Below, piece after piece: positions 8,470 to 16,656 of a DNA stretch of 34,459 bases. The first letter of the stretch is position 1; each line of letters begins with the position of its first letter. The notes below the pieces were generated by a model, which saw only the letters and a list, made by a program, of their open reading frames with translations, was not told the origin of the DNA and did not search any database. The stretch is taken from assembly GCA_045047105.1 (NCBI GenBank), contig JASFYQ010000114.1, positions 1 through 34,459 on the forward strand. Direction: 5' to 3'. This stretch comes from JADGAU01 sp045047105. GTDB lineage: Bacteria > Pseudomonadota > Gammaproteobacteria > GRL18. A program made the position numbers and the translations under genes.

Positions 8470-9006
8470 TTTTTTAAAACCTTTAACCAGAGAACCCAAA
8501 AGATTGGTTTTTATTTCTTGCTGAGGAGCTTCAGCAGTTTCCTTTTGAATAGACTCTTTATTTGTGCTTTTGTGTTCTACTTTTTCATCAAGCCCACAAT
8601 CCTTAAGCAGCTTTGCCAGTATTTTTGAACCAATCCAGACTTTTCCCTGCTCTATAACATCTATAGCTATTAATAGTTTTTTCTGGTCTAAAAAAGTATT
8701 GCTATAACCATGAATTCCAGAACGAAAAATTCTCAGACCCTGAGAGGCATCGGGTGCATTAACAAAAACTATCATTTTATGCTGCTGCTGATATTTGCTA
8801 ATAAATTGGTAGCAAATTTTTTCCTGAGCATCACCAGCAAGTAAATGATACAGAAGGATATGATTTTTGTCCTCGATAGCATTGCCGAGTTCTTTATAAC
8901 TGGTACAGCTGATAACGCCATTGTAGTGAGTGAAATCGAGACTGTTTAGTTTACTTAGCCAATGTTCACGTACACCTTGATCCTTACTAAACAATACAAT
9001 ATTCAT
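8449..9006 (-). CDS. Receiver-like protein without clear phosphoacceptor
   Basis: A 185-aa soluble protein. About residues 1-120 resemble a response-regulator receiver fold of the LuxR/NarL type: MNIVLFSKD as first strand, FVNAPDASQGLRIF and GIHGYSNT near the fourth and fifth strands, then VIEQGKVWI, which resembles the link to the HTH in NarL proteins. No HTH follows. Instead there is a charged linker and an amphipathic helix (LLGSLVKGFKKLFSKYA) that might touch membrane or partner. The usual phospho-Asp position reads ILLYHLLAGD, so phosphorylation is doubtful. A Shine-Dalgarno (TTAGGA) lies 9 nt before the ATG. It converges on the GGDEF-EAL gene and overlaps its 3' end by 21 nt. Function unknown; a c-di-GMP module partner is an inference from position. 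Confidence 0.8.
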   Translation of the reverse strand: MNIVLFSKDQGVREHWLSKLNSLDFTHYNGVISCTSYKELGNAIEDKNHILLYHLLAGDAQEKICYQFISKYQQQHKMIVFVNAPDASQGLRIFRSGIHGYSNTFLDQKKLLIAIDVIEQGKVWIGSKILAKLLKDCGLDEKVEHKSTNKESIQKETAEAPQQEIKTNLLGSLVKGFKKLFSKYA

Positions 9007-9060
9007 AGCTTCTATTCCTAATGTTTATCTTTATTCTTATTCTTAGTCCAAATAAACCGA

Positions 9061-9082
9061 GTTATTATTCACACATAATAAC
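9061..9082. repeat. Perfect 8-bp inverted repeat between divergent genes
   Basis: GTTATTAT and ATAATAAC are separated by TCACAC in the 225-bp gap between the receiver-like gene (- strand) and ribF (+ strand). It could be an operator or a leader hairpin of the - strand gene. A weaker one, AGTTAT/ATAACT, lies at 9159-9177. In DNA this AT-rich, chance remains possible. I see nothing else convincing in this gap. Confidence 0.35.
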
Positions 9083-9231
9083 AAAGGACATAGTATATTG
9101 AAATAACTTAATATCCAATTTATCGTTTCAATCATAGCAATATTTTAGTTTTTTTCAAAGTTATATCAGACATAACTAGCCAATCATAGTAAACTACAAG
9201 CTTTTAAATTAGCTAGTAGATAATCGTTACA

Positions 9232-10155
9232 ATGGAAATAATCAGAGGACTGCATAATTTACATGAAGATCATTTTGGCTGTGTAGCAACCATTGGTAAT
9301 TTTGATGGGGTGCATGTGGGACATCAAACCATTTTGCAACAACTTCTTATTCAGGCAAAAAAATATAATTTACCTGCATTGCTGGTTAGTTTTGACCCAC
9401 AACCTCAGGAATTTTTTAGTGGTAAAAACTTTGTTCGCCTAACACGCTTTCGAGATAAAGTTGAATTACTACAGGAAATTGGTATTGATCGAATTTTGGT
9501 TATCCCCTTTAATAAAAAATTTTCACAGATAAGTGCCGATGAATTTGTAGATGATATTTTAGTTAAATATTTAGGAGTAAAATATTTACTGGTTGGGGAT
9601 GATTTTTGTTATGGTAAGGAGCGGCAGGGGAATTTTTTACATTTGAGTAAAAAATCACGTGAGTATGGTTTTCAACTGGCTAATATTGAAACCATAAAAT
9701 CAGGCTCTGAACGTTTAAGTAGTACCCGAGTACGTAAAGCATTAGAGCATGGGGATATGCAAAAGGTACAAACCATGCTGGATAGAGCCTATTTGATTTC
9801 TGGTCATGTACAACATGGGGCAAAAAAAGGGCGAACTATTGGTTTTCCCACTGCCAATATCCCTCTGCACAAAAATACTCCAGCAGTTTGGGGTGTATAT
9901 GCGGTAAGGCTATGGAAGAAAAAGCATAACCTGGCTTATGATGGAGTTGCTAATATTGGCTTTCGCCCAACTATTGATGGAACCAAAGCCTTGTTAGAAG
10001 TACACTTATTTGATTTTGATGAAGATTTATATGGGCAATTAGTACATGTTGATTTTATAGCAAAAATTAGAGATGAAAAAAAGTTTGATTCGTTTGAATT
10101 ATTGAAACAGCAAATTATAGATGATGTCAAAGTAGCACGTAGCTATTTTGAGTAG
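9232..10155 (+). CDS. Bifunctional riboflavin kinase / FAD synthetase
   Basis: Converts riboflavin to FMN and then FAD with ATP, in the cytoplasm. The nucleotidyltransferase domain begins with the phosphate-binding GNFDGVHVGH motif at 22-31 and includes SSTRVRKAL. The riboflavin kinase domain (about 185-307) contains GFPTANI at 204-210 and the segment TIDGTKALLEVHLFDFDEDLYG. Length (307 aa) is normal. The ATG at 9232 fits the family N-terminus, although no strong Shine-Dalgarno precedes it. It lies 91 bp upstream of ileS, the usual ribF-ileS-lspA order. Confidence 0.97.
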   Translation: MEIIRGLHNLHEDHFGCVATIGNFDGVHVGHQTILQQLLIQAKKYNLPALLVSFDPQPQEFFSGKNFVRLTRFRDKVELLQEIGIDRILVIPFNKKFSQISADEFVDDILVKYLGVKYLLVGDDFCYGKERQGNFLHLSKKSREYGFQLANIETIKSGSERLSSTRVRKALEHGDMQKVQTMLDRAYLISGHVQHGAKKGRTIGFPTANIPLHKNTPAVWGVYAVRLWKKKHNLAYDGVANIGFRPTIDGTKALLEVHLFDFDEDLYGQLVHVDFIAKIRDEKKFDSFELLKQQIIDDVKVARSYFE

Positions 10156-10246
10156 TCGTTATTTTAAGTAATAGTTAATTTGAATAGTAGTTTTTGTAAA
10201 TAGTCAGAAACTAAACTTAACATTGAGAAATCAAAAGAGAAAAAAA

Positions 10247-13096
10247 GTGAGCAAAGATAATATCTATAAAGAGACATTAAATTTACCTAAAACTGATTTC
10301 CCCATGCGTGGAAACCTTGCCAATCGTGAGCCAAAAATTCTAGCGGACTGGGAAAAGGAAAATTTATATCAGCAACTAAGAGAAAAATGCTTAGGTCGTC
10401 CAAAATTTATTCTGCATGATGGTCCTCCGTATGCAAATGGAGACATACATATTGGTCATGCTGTAAATAAGATCATAAAAGATATTATTATTAAATCAAT
10501 GACTCTTGGTGGTTATGATGCACCCTATATCCCTGGGTGGGATTGCCATGGTTTGCCCATTGAGCTAAATGTAGAAAAGAAAAAAGGTAAAGCTGGAAAT
10601 AAAATCACTCATAAAGAATTTAGAGATGCTTGCCGAGTATATGCAAACAAACAGGTTGATGGACAGAAACAGGACTTTAAACGCCTGGGTATTTTAGGTG
10701 ACTGGGATAATCCATATCTGACCATGGATTATAAGTTTGAGGCAAATATTGTTCGCACCTTGGGGAAAATTGTTGCTAATGGCCATTTGCATAAAGGTTC
10801 AAAACCAGTACATTGGTGCACTGACTGTGGTTCGGCATTAGCAGAAGCCGAAGTTGAATATGAAGATAAAAACTCACCAGCCATAGATGTACGCTTTAAT
10901 GTAGTTGATACAGCTGACTTTGTAACAAAAATGAACTTTTTTGATGAAAGTGAAATTGAAGCTAGTAGTAAAAAAAGTTTAGCTCTGGTTATCTGGACAA
11001 CTACCCCCTGGACTTTACCTGCTAATCAGGCGGTTGCATTACATGCAGATGTTGAATATGTATTAGTTGAAATAGCAACAGGCTGTTTATTATTAGCCGA
11101 GCCATTGTATAAAGAAGTGATGGCTCGTTATGAAATTGAGCAATTTAAGGTATTAGCCAGTTGTAAGGGCAGCGCTTTAGAATATGTTCAATTACAACAT
11201 CCTTTTTATCAACGTCAGGTTCCTGTTATTCTCGGCGATCATGTAACGGTAGAATCAGGTACTGGAGCTGTACACACTGCTCCAGGTCATGGTCAGGAAG
11301 ATTATGCGGTTGGTCTGGTTTATGATTTACCTATTGATAACCCCGTAGCTGCAAATGGTTGTTTTATTGAAAATACCGAATTTTTTGCAGGAACACATGT
11401 TTTTAAAGCCAATGATTCGGTGCTGGAAGTACTAAAAGAGCGTGGTGCTTTATTACATCATGAAAAAATAAATCACTCTTATCCACATTGCTGGCGTCAT
11501 AAAACGCCTATTATTTTTCGTGCAACTCCACAATGGTTTATTAGTATGGACCAAAACTCCTTACGTAAAGATGCCATGGCAGAGGTTAACAATACCACCT
11601 GGTTACCCGAATGGGGTCAGGCTCGGATTCAGGGCATGATTGAAAATCGCCCCGATTGGTGTATCTCCAGACAACGTACCTGGGGTGTTCCTATCACTAT
11701 TTTTGTTGATAAAGAAAGCTCTGAGTTGCATCCGCGTACAGCAGAACTATTTGAAGTGATTGCTAAAAAAATTGAACAACAGGGCATTGCTGCCTGGTTT
11801 GAATTAACTGCAGAAGATTTGTCCAGTGAAGACTTGTTAGGCAGTGATGCCGATAAGTATATTAAAGTAGCTGATACTCTGGATGTGTGGTTTGACTCAG
11901 GAGTTACTCATGCCTGTGTATTAAAAGAAAGAGAACAACTGAATTTTCCAGCGGATCTTTATTTAGAAGGATCGGATCAACATCGAGGCTGGTTTCAGTC
12001 ATCGCTCTTAACTTCTGTTGCAATAAATAAGGTTGCTCCCTATAAAGAGGTATTAACGCATGGTTTTGTTGTGGATGCTAAGGGTAAAAAAATGTCCAAA
12101 TCACTGGGCAATGTAGTTGCACCACAAAAAATTGTGAATAATTTAGGGGCTGATATTTTACGCTTATGGGTTGCATCGACAGATTATTCTGGTGAAATTA
12201 CCGTTTCGGATGAGATCCTTAAACGTACCTCTGATACCTATCGACGTATTCGTAATACTGCACGTTTTATGCTTGCGAATATGGATGGTTTTGATCCTGC
12301 TAAAAACCTTGTTGTAGCGGATCAATTATTACCTCTGGATCGTTGGATTATTGAACGTTCTCAGGACTTACAACAAGAAATTATTGAATCCTATGAGCAA
12401 TATGAATTCCGCTTTATTTATCAAAAAGTGCATAATTTCTGCTCAGAAGATTTGGGGGCATTTTATCTGGATATTATTAAAGATCGGCAGTACACCACCC
12501 AGAGTGATAGTTTAATCAGGTGTTCAGCACAAACTGCTTTGTATCATATTAGTGAGGCATTTACCCGTTGGATTGCTCCAATTTTGTCCTTTACTGCGGA
12601 TGAATTATGGTCTTATTTACCAGGCAAACGTGAAAAATCAGTACTTTTTGATAGCTGGTATGCTTTTCCAATATTCCCAGCTGAAAAGCCACTGAGTGAT
12701 GATTTATGGCAACAATTAATAGCTATTCGTATGGCCTGTAGTAAAGAGTTAGAAATCTTGCGTAATGATAAAACTATTGGCTCATCACTGGATGCAGAGA
12801 TTACTTTATTTTGTGATAAAAAATTAACCAATAGCTTGTCCCAATTAGGAGAAGAACTACGTTTTGTACTGATTTGCTCTGAAGTTACAATTAAAGATCT
12901 GTCTGAATCACCAGAACAGGCTGCAACAACAGATATTGAAGGACTTGCTGTTTTAGCACAAGCATCAGCACATAAAAAATGTGTTCGTTGTTGGCATCAT
13001 CGTAGTGATGTAGGTAGCCATGCAGAACATACCGAATTATGTGGACGCTGTGTTGAAAATGTAGCTGGAGATGGAGAAAAACGTCTCTATGCTTGA
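10247..13096 (+). CDS. Isoleucyl-tRNA synthetase
   Basis: Class I aminoacyl-tRNA synthetase charging tRNA-Ile. I choose the GTG at 10247 (949 aa): AAGAG at 10235-10239 lies 7 nt upstream and the product begins SKDNIYKETLNLPKT, aligning with the E. coli start SDYKSTLNLPET. A TTG at 10223 would add eight basic residues with no Shine-Dalgarno. HIGH is at 68-71 and KMSKS at 615-619. The editing domain (CP1) lies between, with the segment ESGTGAVHTAPGHGQEDY. A C-terminal zinc-binding CVRCWHH...CGRC motif matches the E. coli-type enzyme. The lspA start overlaps its stop codon. Confidence 0.97.
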   Translation: MSKDNIYKETLNLPKTDFPMRGNLANREPKILADWEKENLYQQLREKCLGRPKFILHDGPPYANGDIHIGHAVNKIIKDIIIKSMTLGGYDAPYIPGWDCHGLPIELNVEKKKGKAGNKITHKEFRDACRVYANKQVDGQKQDFKRLGILGDWDNPYLTMDYKFEANIVRTLGKIVANGHLHKGSKPVHWCTDCGSALAEAEVEYEDKNSPAIDVRFNVVDTADFVTKMNFFDESEIEASSKKSLALVIWTTTPWTLPANQAVALHADVEYVLVEIATGCLLLAEPLYKEVMARYEIEQFKVLASCKGSALEYVQLQHPFYQRQVPVILGDHVTVESGTGAVHTAPGHGQEDYAVGLVYDLPIDNPVAANGCFIENTEFFAGTHVFKANDSVLEVLKERGALLHHEKINHSYPHCWRHKTPIIFRATPQWFISMDQNSLRKDAMAEVNNTTWLPEWGQARIQGMIENRPDWCISRQRTWGVPITIFVDKESSELHPRTAELFEVIAKKIEQQGIAAWFELTAEDLSSEDLLGSDADKYIKVADTLDVWFDSGVTHACVLKEREQLNFPADLYLEGSDQHRGWFQSSLLTSVAINKVAPYKEVLTHGFVVDAKGKKMSKSLGNVVAPQKIVNNLGADILRLWVASTDYSGEITVSDEILKRTSDTYRRIRNTARFMLANMDGFDPAKNLVVADQLLPLDRWIIERSQDLQQEIIESYEQYEFRFIYQKVHNFCSEDLGAFYLDIIKDRQYTTQSDSLIRCSAQTALYHISEAFTRWIAPILSFTADELWSYLPGKREKSVLFDSWYAFPIFPAEKPLSDDLWQQLIAIRMACSKELEILRNDKTIGSSLDAEITLFCDKKLTNSLSQLGEELRFVLICSEVTIKDLSESPEQAATTDIEGLAVLAQASAHKKCVRCWHHRSDVGSHAEHTELCGRCVENVAGDGEKRLYA

Positions 13097-13598
13097 TAAA
13101 TTGGGCGGAATTAAGTGGGGACTATTAAGCATTGTTGTTATTGTTCTTGATTTAACCTCAAAGGCTTATTTTACTTCTACCATGGATCTGTACCAGTCAG
13201 TAGCAGTGATTGAAGATTTTTTTAAACTTAACTTTAGCTTAACTCTAGTACATAACTATGGTGCTGCATTTAGTTTTTTGGCCGATCAAGGTGGTTGGCA
13301 GCGATGGTTTTTTACACTATTTTCTGCTCTAATCAGCTTGGCTTTAATTGTCTGGTTATTTCGGCTAAAAGCAAGCGATAGGTTGCTTGCTATTGCAATA
13401 TCCCTGGTATTAGGTGGTGCAATAGGCAATCTCTGGGATAGAGTTACCATGGGCTATGTAGTGGACTTTCTGGATGTTTTTATCCAAACCTCAACTATCG
13501 AATGGCATTGGCCTGCATTTAATGTTGCCGATTCGGCTATTAGTATTGGAGCGGTATTATTAATAGCGGATGCCTTGCTTAATAAAACAGATGCATAG
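13089..13598 (+). CDS. Prolipoprotein signal peptidase (signal peptidase II)
   Basis: Inner-membrane aspartic protease that removes signal peptides from diacylated prolipoproteins. The ATG at 13089 overlaps the ileS stop by 8 nt, has GGAGA at 13073-13077, and gives 169 aa, close to the usual length. An upstream in-frame ATG at 13071 lacks spacing to any Shine-Dalgarno. Four hydrophobic segments are visible, as are the NYGAAFSFL motif and the catalytic dyad: D126 in VVDFLDV and D148 in FNVADSAI. Coupled translation with ileS is typical. The fkpB and ispH genes that often follow are absent; a convergent transporter gene comes next. Confidence 0.97.
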   Translation: MLDKLGGIKWGLLSIVVIVLDLTSKAYFTSTMDLYQSVAVIEDFFKLNFSLTLVHNYGAAFSFLADQGGWQRWFFTLFSALISLALIVWLFRLKASDRLLAIAISLVLGGAIGNLWDRVTMGYVVDFLDVFIQTSTIEWHWPAFNVADSAISIGAVLLIADALLNKTDA

Positions 13599-13648
13599 AG
13601 TATACTCTGATACTGTCTCCACAAGTTTAACAGCTCTGTGATTAGCAT

Positions 13649-15382
13649 TTAATCTTGGCACTCCTTAAAAATAAGAGCCCTGCACTTGGAACAGGTTGAT
13701 TTATTTAAGTAGGCATAAATGGCATGAATTGCCTCACACTTACGATCAAAAAAATGATTATTCCCTATATTTTTTATAAAACCTGATTTTGCTGCAAACT
13801 CATAAACAGCTGGTTTTAGACCAACAAAATATAATCCCCCCTGAAGTTTTAATAAGCGATCGTTTTCAGATTGTAATGCCTCTGCACCTGCAAGATCAAT
13901 AAAGTTAATACCACTGGCATCAATTAAAATATGATTAATTTTCTCATTCTCAACAATACTGCCAATACGTTTTTGGATATGGTTGATTGAACCAAAATAA
14001 ACAGACATATCAATGCGAATAATTTTTAATTGAGGACATTGTTTAATAGGTTTTTGATTGATATTTATTAATTTTCGTGTGGGATCATCAATATGACCAT
14101 CAAAAGAAAATGATGTAATATTGGGAGTAGAGGTTTTTGCTAAAAATAAAACCAAAGATAATAACACGCCTAAATAAATAGCAAATTCCAACTCAAGAAA
14201 TAAAGTAGCAAAAAAAGTGGTTAATAAAATTGCTGATTCAGATTTACTAAAGCTTAATGTTTGATATATGTGGTGAAAGTCAATCAGACTATAAGCCACT
14301 AATAAAATAATCCCCCCCATAGCAGCAATTGGCAGATAAGCAGTTAAAGGGGCAATTAATAATACAATAATCATTAAAAAAACAGCTGCAAAAATGGCAG
14401 ATAAGGGGGTTTTTGCACCAGAGGCATAATTAACACCTGAACGTGTAAAAGATCCAGAACCTGCATAACTCGAAAAGAAACTACCAACGATATTGGACAT
14501 TCCTTGACCAATAAATTCTTGATTGGCATCAATGCGTTGTGCAGATTTAGAAGCCACGGCACGACTAATGGAAACTGCTTCAATTAAACCAAGCAAAGCG
14601 ACGGCAAAGGCTTCAGGTGCTAAAAGTTTAATATTTGCCAAAGAAAGCTCCGGCATAGATAAAGGAGGTAAGTGAGCTGGAATTTCACCCACCAACTTAA
14701 TATCCGTTGTATAATTTTTAAAAATGATAGCAATAATACTGCCTACCACCATTCCAATTAATAAATTAGGCAGTTTAGGCAAATACTTCTTACTCAAAAT
14801 GGCAACAGCCATGGTCACCAATGCAATGATCACAAGATAGATATTAACCCCTTCAGATCCTTGGCTTAAATCCACCCAGGTATATAAAAATGATTCACCT
14901 TTTGGAATAAAAATACCTGTTATGTGCTGCATTTGACTGGTTGCAATTAAAATAGCTGCACCAGCGGTAAAACCAATCACGACTGTATGAGAAACAAAAT
15001 TAACTAATGCACCAAGACGTGCTAAGCCAAAGGCTAATTGATAGATTCCTGCTAAAAAAGTGAGGGTTAATGTCATTGATAAAAACTCTGCAGTACCAGA
15101 TTCTGCATGATGGCTAATGGCAGAAAAAACAACAATAGAGATAGCGGTTGTAGGGCCTGAGACCAAATGAAAAGAAGAGCCAAACAAAGCAGCTACAATC
15201 GGGGTTACCATTGCAGTATACAAGCCATACTCTGGAGGTAGACCAGCAATTGTAGCAAATGCTACTCCCTGAGGCAGGACAATGACGGCTCCTGTCAAGC
15301 CAGATATAAAATCAGCTTTTAAAGATGCTTTGTTAATAAGTTTAAACCATGTTAAAAAGGGGAAAATAGAGTGTAACTTCAT
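13649..15382 (-). CDS. SulP family anion transporter with STAS domain
   Basis: Inner-membrane secondary transporter (SLC26/SulP) for sulfate, bicarbonate or related anions. The membrane domain (about residues 20-420) has the hallmark SGLTGAVIVLPQGVAFA and GLYTAMVTPIVAALFGSS segments and about a dozen helices. A cytoplasmic STAS domain follows (about 440-560, with LIDASGINFIDLAGAEAL). The last residues carry C564, C567 and C575 (CxxC then seven residues then C). Length 577 aa. It is the last gene of a - strand unit after a 57-bp gap, and converges with lspA across 50 bp. The substrate cannot be read from sequence; bicarbonate and sulfate are both credible. Confidence 0.93.
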   Translation of the reverse strand: MKLHSIFPFLTWFKLINKASLKADFISGLTGAVIVLPQGVAFATIAGLPPEYGLYTAMVTPIVAALFGSSFHLVSGPTTAISIVVFSAISHHAESGTAEFLSMTLTLTFLAGIYQLAFGLARLGALVNFVSHTVVIGFTAGAAILIATSQMQHITGIFIPKGESFLYTWVDLSQGSEGVNIYLVIIALVTMAVAILSKKYLPKLPNLLIGMVVGSIIAIIFKNYTTDIKLVGEIPAHLPPLSMPELSLANIKLLAPEAFAVALLGLIEAVSISRAVASKSAQRIDANQEFIGQGMSNIVGSFFSSYAGSGSFTRSGVNYASGAKTPLSAIFAAVFLMIIVLLIAPLTAYLPIAAMGGIILLVAYSLIDFHHIYQTLSFSKSESAILLTTFFATLFLELEFAIYLGVLLSLVLFLAKTSTPNITSFSFDGHIDDPTRKLININQKPIKQCPQLKIIRIDMSVYFGSINHIQKRIGSIVENEKINHILIDASGINFIDLAGAEALQSENDRLLKLQGGLYFVGLKPAVYEFAAKSGFIKNIGNNHFFDRKCEAIHAIYAYLNKSTCSKCRALIFKECQD

Positions 15383-15439
15383 TTAATATCCATTATTCGT
15401 GGTAGGTATTTGCAATAGGTTCAAGTGATTTTTCAAGAT

Positions 15440-15706
15440 TTAAGATAAGTTATAGTGAAATAATTTTTTTAATATCTGAATATTTTTATATTGTTTTAAA
15501 TTACTTCTTGCACTAATTAATAATATTATTGATAAAATAAACCGTGTTGGATCAAATCTATCAGCAAATAAAACATAGATTAAGATCCCGCATGCAACAA
15601 AAATATCCAATAGGCAAAAATACAAATAAACTTTTTCTCGGGCAATTTGTTTTTTTAAATACTTCTCCTCAGGATGAGTTAAAATTTTATTTTGCGTATT
15701 ATTCAT
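15440..15706 (-). CDS. Small membrane protein, SulP operon
   Basis: 88 residues with a charged N-terminus (about 1-28), two hydrophobic segments (about 29-46 and 54-70) and a basic C-terminus. The likely topology is two transmembrane helices with both ends cytoplasmic. I do not recognise a family. The start codon lies 3 nt after the stop of the preceding gene (both - strand), which suggests translational coupling and a shared function. It precedes the SulP gene, so an accessory role for that transporter is a reasonable inference. Confidence 0.75.
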   Translation of the reverse strand: MNNTQNKILTHPEEKYLKKQIAREKVYLYFCLLDIFVACGILIYVLFADRFDPTRFILSIILLISARSNLKQYKNIQILKKLFHYNLS

Positions 15707-15709
15707 TAG

Positions 15710-16231
15710 TTAATTAATTAAAACAATAGGCACATTAACTTGTCGGCTAATTAACTTATCTTTTAAAAACCGCTTAATTAGACGATCATGCGAGTCGGTA
15801 ACTAAAAACTGCAAAGTACGTTGATTTAACAAGTAATTTCCAATTTCTTCAATAGAATCATGGACTAATTTAACCAAACCAACATCTACCTTATTTTCAA
15901 CAAAAGCTGAACGAGCTTGTTTATAAAATGACTCTGATTCAGTTTGTTGATGGACTCCATGATATAAAATATCTACAGCACAATGATTTGAGTTTTCTAT
16001 TACATAGTTCAGAACATTTTGATTAGTTGTATCATCACACAATATAGCAATGTGACTTTTCCTATGCTTCATAATATTTGATTTAAGTTCACCTGAGCCA
16101 TGTAACAAACTTGTTTGCACTTTACTAATAGGAACATGGCTAAGAAATTTATCTTTTTCATCTGCTGACAGGTAATCACCTGCATATTGAGCTGATAAAC
16201 CATCCATCATTTTTTTTACACTTTTTATCAT
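15710..16231 (-). CDS. Rossmann-like (universal stress protein-like) soluble protein
   Basis: 173 residues, no signal peptide or membrane segment. The pattern IAILCDDTTNQNVLNYVIE (strand, acidic loop, helix), then VDILYHG, then LQFLVTDSHDRLIKRFL and a final PIVLI resembles a universal stress protein or nucleotide-binding alpha/beta fold. The usual glycine-rich ATP motif (GxxG...GS) is not visible, so binding of ATP is uncertain. A basic N-terminal helix (MIKSVKKMM) precedes. AAGGA lies about 9 nt before the ATG. It is the first gene of the SulP unit, and a regulatory role for the transporter is inferred from context only. Confidence 0.6.
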   Translation of the reverse strand: MIKSVKKMMDGLSAQYAGDYLSADEKDKFLSHVPISKVQTSLLHGSGELKSNIMKHRKSHIAILCDDTTNQNVLNYVIENSNHCAVDILYHGVHQQTESESFYKQARSAFVENKVDVGLVKLVHDSIEEIGNYLLNQRTLQFLVTDSHDRLIKRFLKDKLISRQVNVPIVLIN

Positions 16232-16341
16232 GCTAAGAATCCTTTTTTTATATTATGATTTATCAATATTAGCTAATCCTATAGCAACCAATATGCCAAC
16301 AAATAATATATGTATGTTATTGATTTTAGGTTGCTTGTAGT

Positions 16342-16388
16342 AAAAAAACAAGCATTTAACTGTTGCAATTTGCAACAGTTAAATGCTT
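16342..16388 (-). terminator. Long perfect hairpin terminator for the histidine kinase operon
   Basis: A 19-bp perfect inverted repeat (16350-16368 and 16370-16388, one base between) is followed on the - strand by G and seven T (positions 16348 down to 16342). It lies 269 bp after the kinase stop codon and upstream of the - strand SulP unit, so it insulates the two. A competing small hairpin GCTTGT/ACAAGC overlaps its T tract. Confidence 0.75.
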
Positions 16389-16656
16389 AAAACCTATAGA
16401 ATACACCGCTATCAGGCATAAATGGGATGTTGCATATTGCATCACCTGTATTGCAATATTACAAAGCCTTGAAGTGCTTAGATGGGTACAGTATCCGCCC
16501 TGTCATCTGGGGTTTCTGAATAATTTTGTTTGGGAAACGATATTATCTCAGCTCTCCCTTCTGATGAATTCAAAAGTGTAAAGCAGATCTGACCAGCCCC
16601 CAAAATCCAGTGTTCAATTTGCAAATTTGGTACGCAATATTACGAAGAATCCTTGT
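16389..16656. other. Gene-free spacer after the histidine kinase gene
   Basis: No convincing gene is seen on either strand. The stretch is less AT-rich than its surroundings, contains two copies of GCAATATTAC (16453-16462 and 16634-16643) and several TTGCAA/TTGCAT words. It lies between the kinase stop and its terminator, so it would be a long 3' untranslated region, a small RNA or decayed sequence. Confidence 0.4.

Noticed and set aside
10223..10246. TTG start for ileS adding eight residues
   Set aside because: There is no Shine-Dalgarno; the GTG at 10247 has AAGAG at proper spacing and gives the family's N-terminus.
13597..13608. 12-bp perfect palindrome AGAGTATACTCT at the lspA stop
   Set aside because: It is self-complementary with no loop or T tract, so it is not a terminator, and it may be chance.
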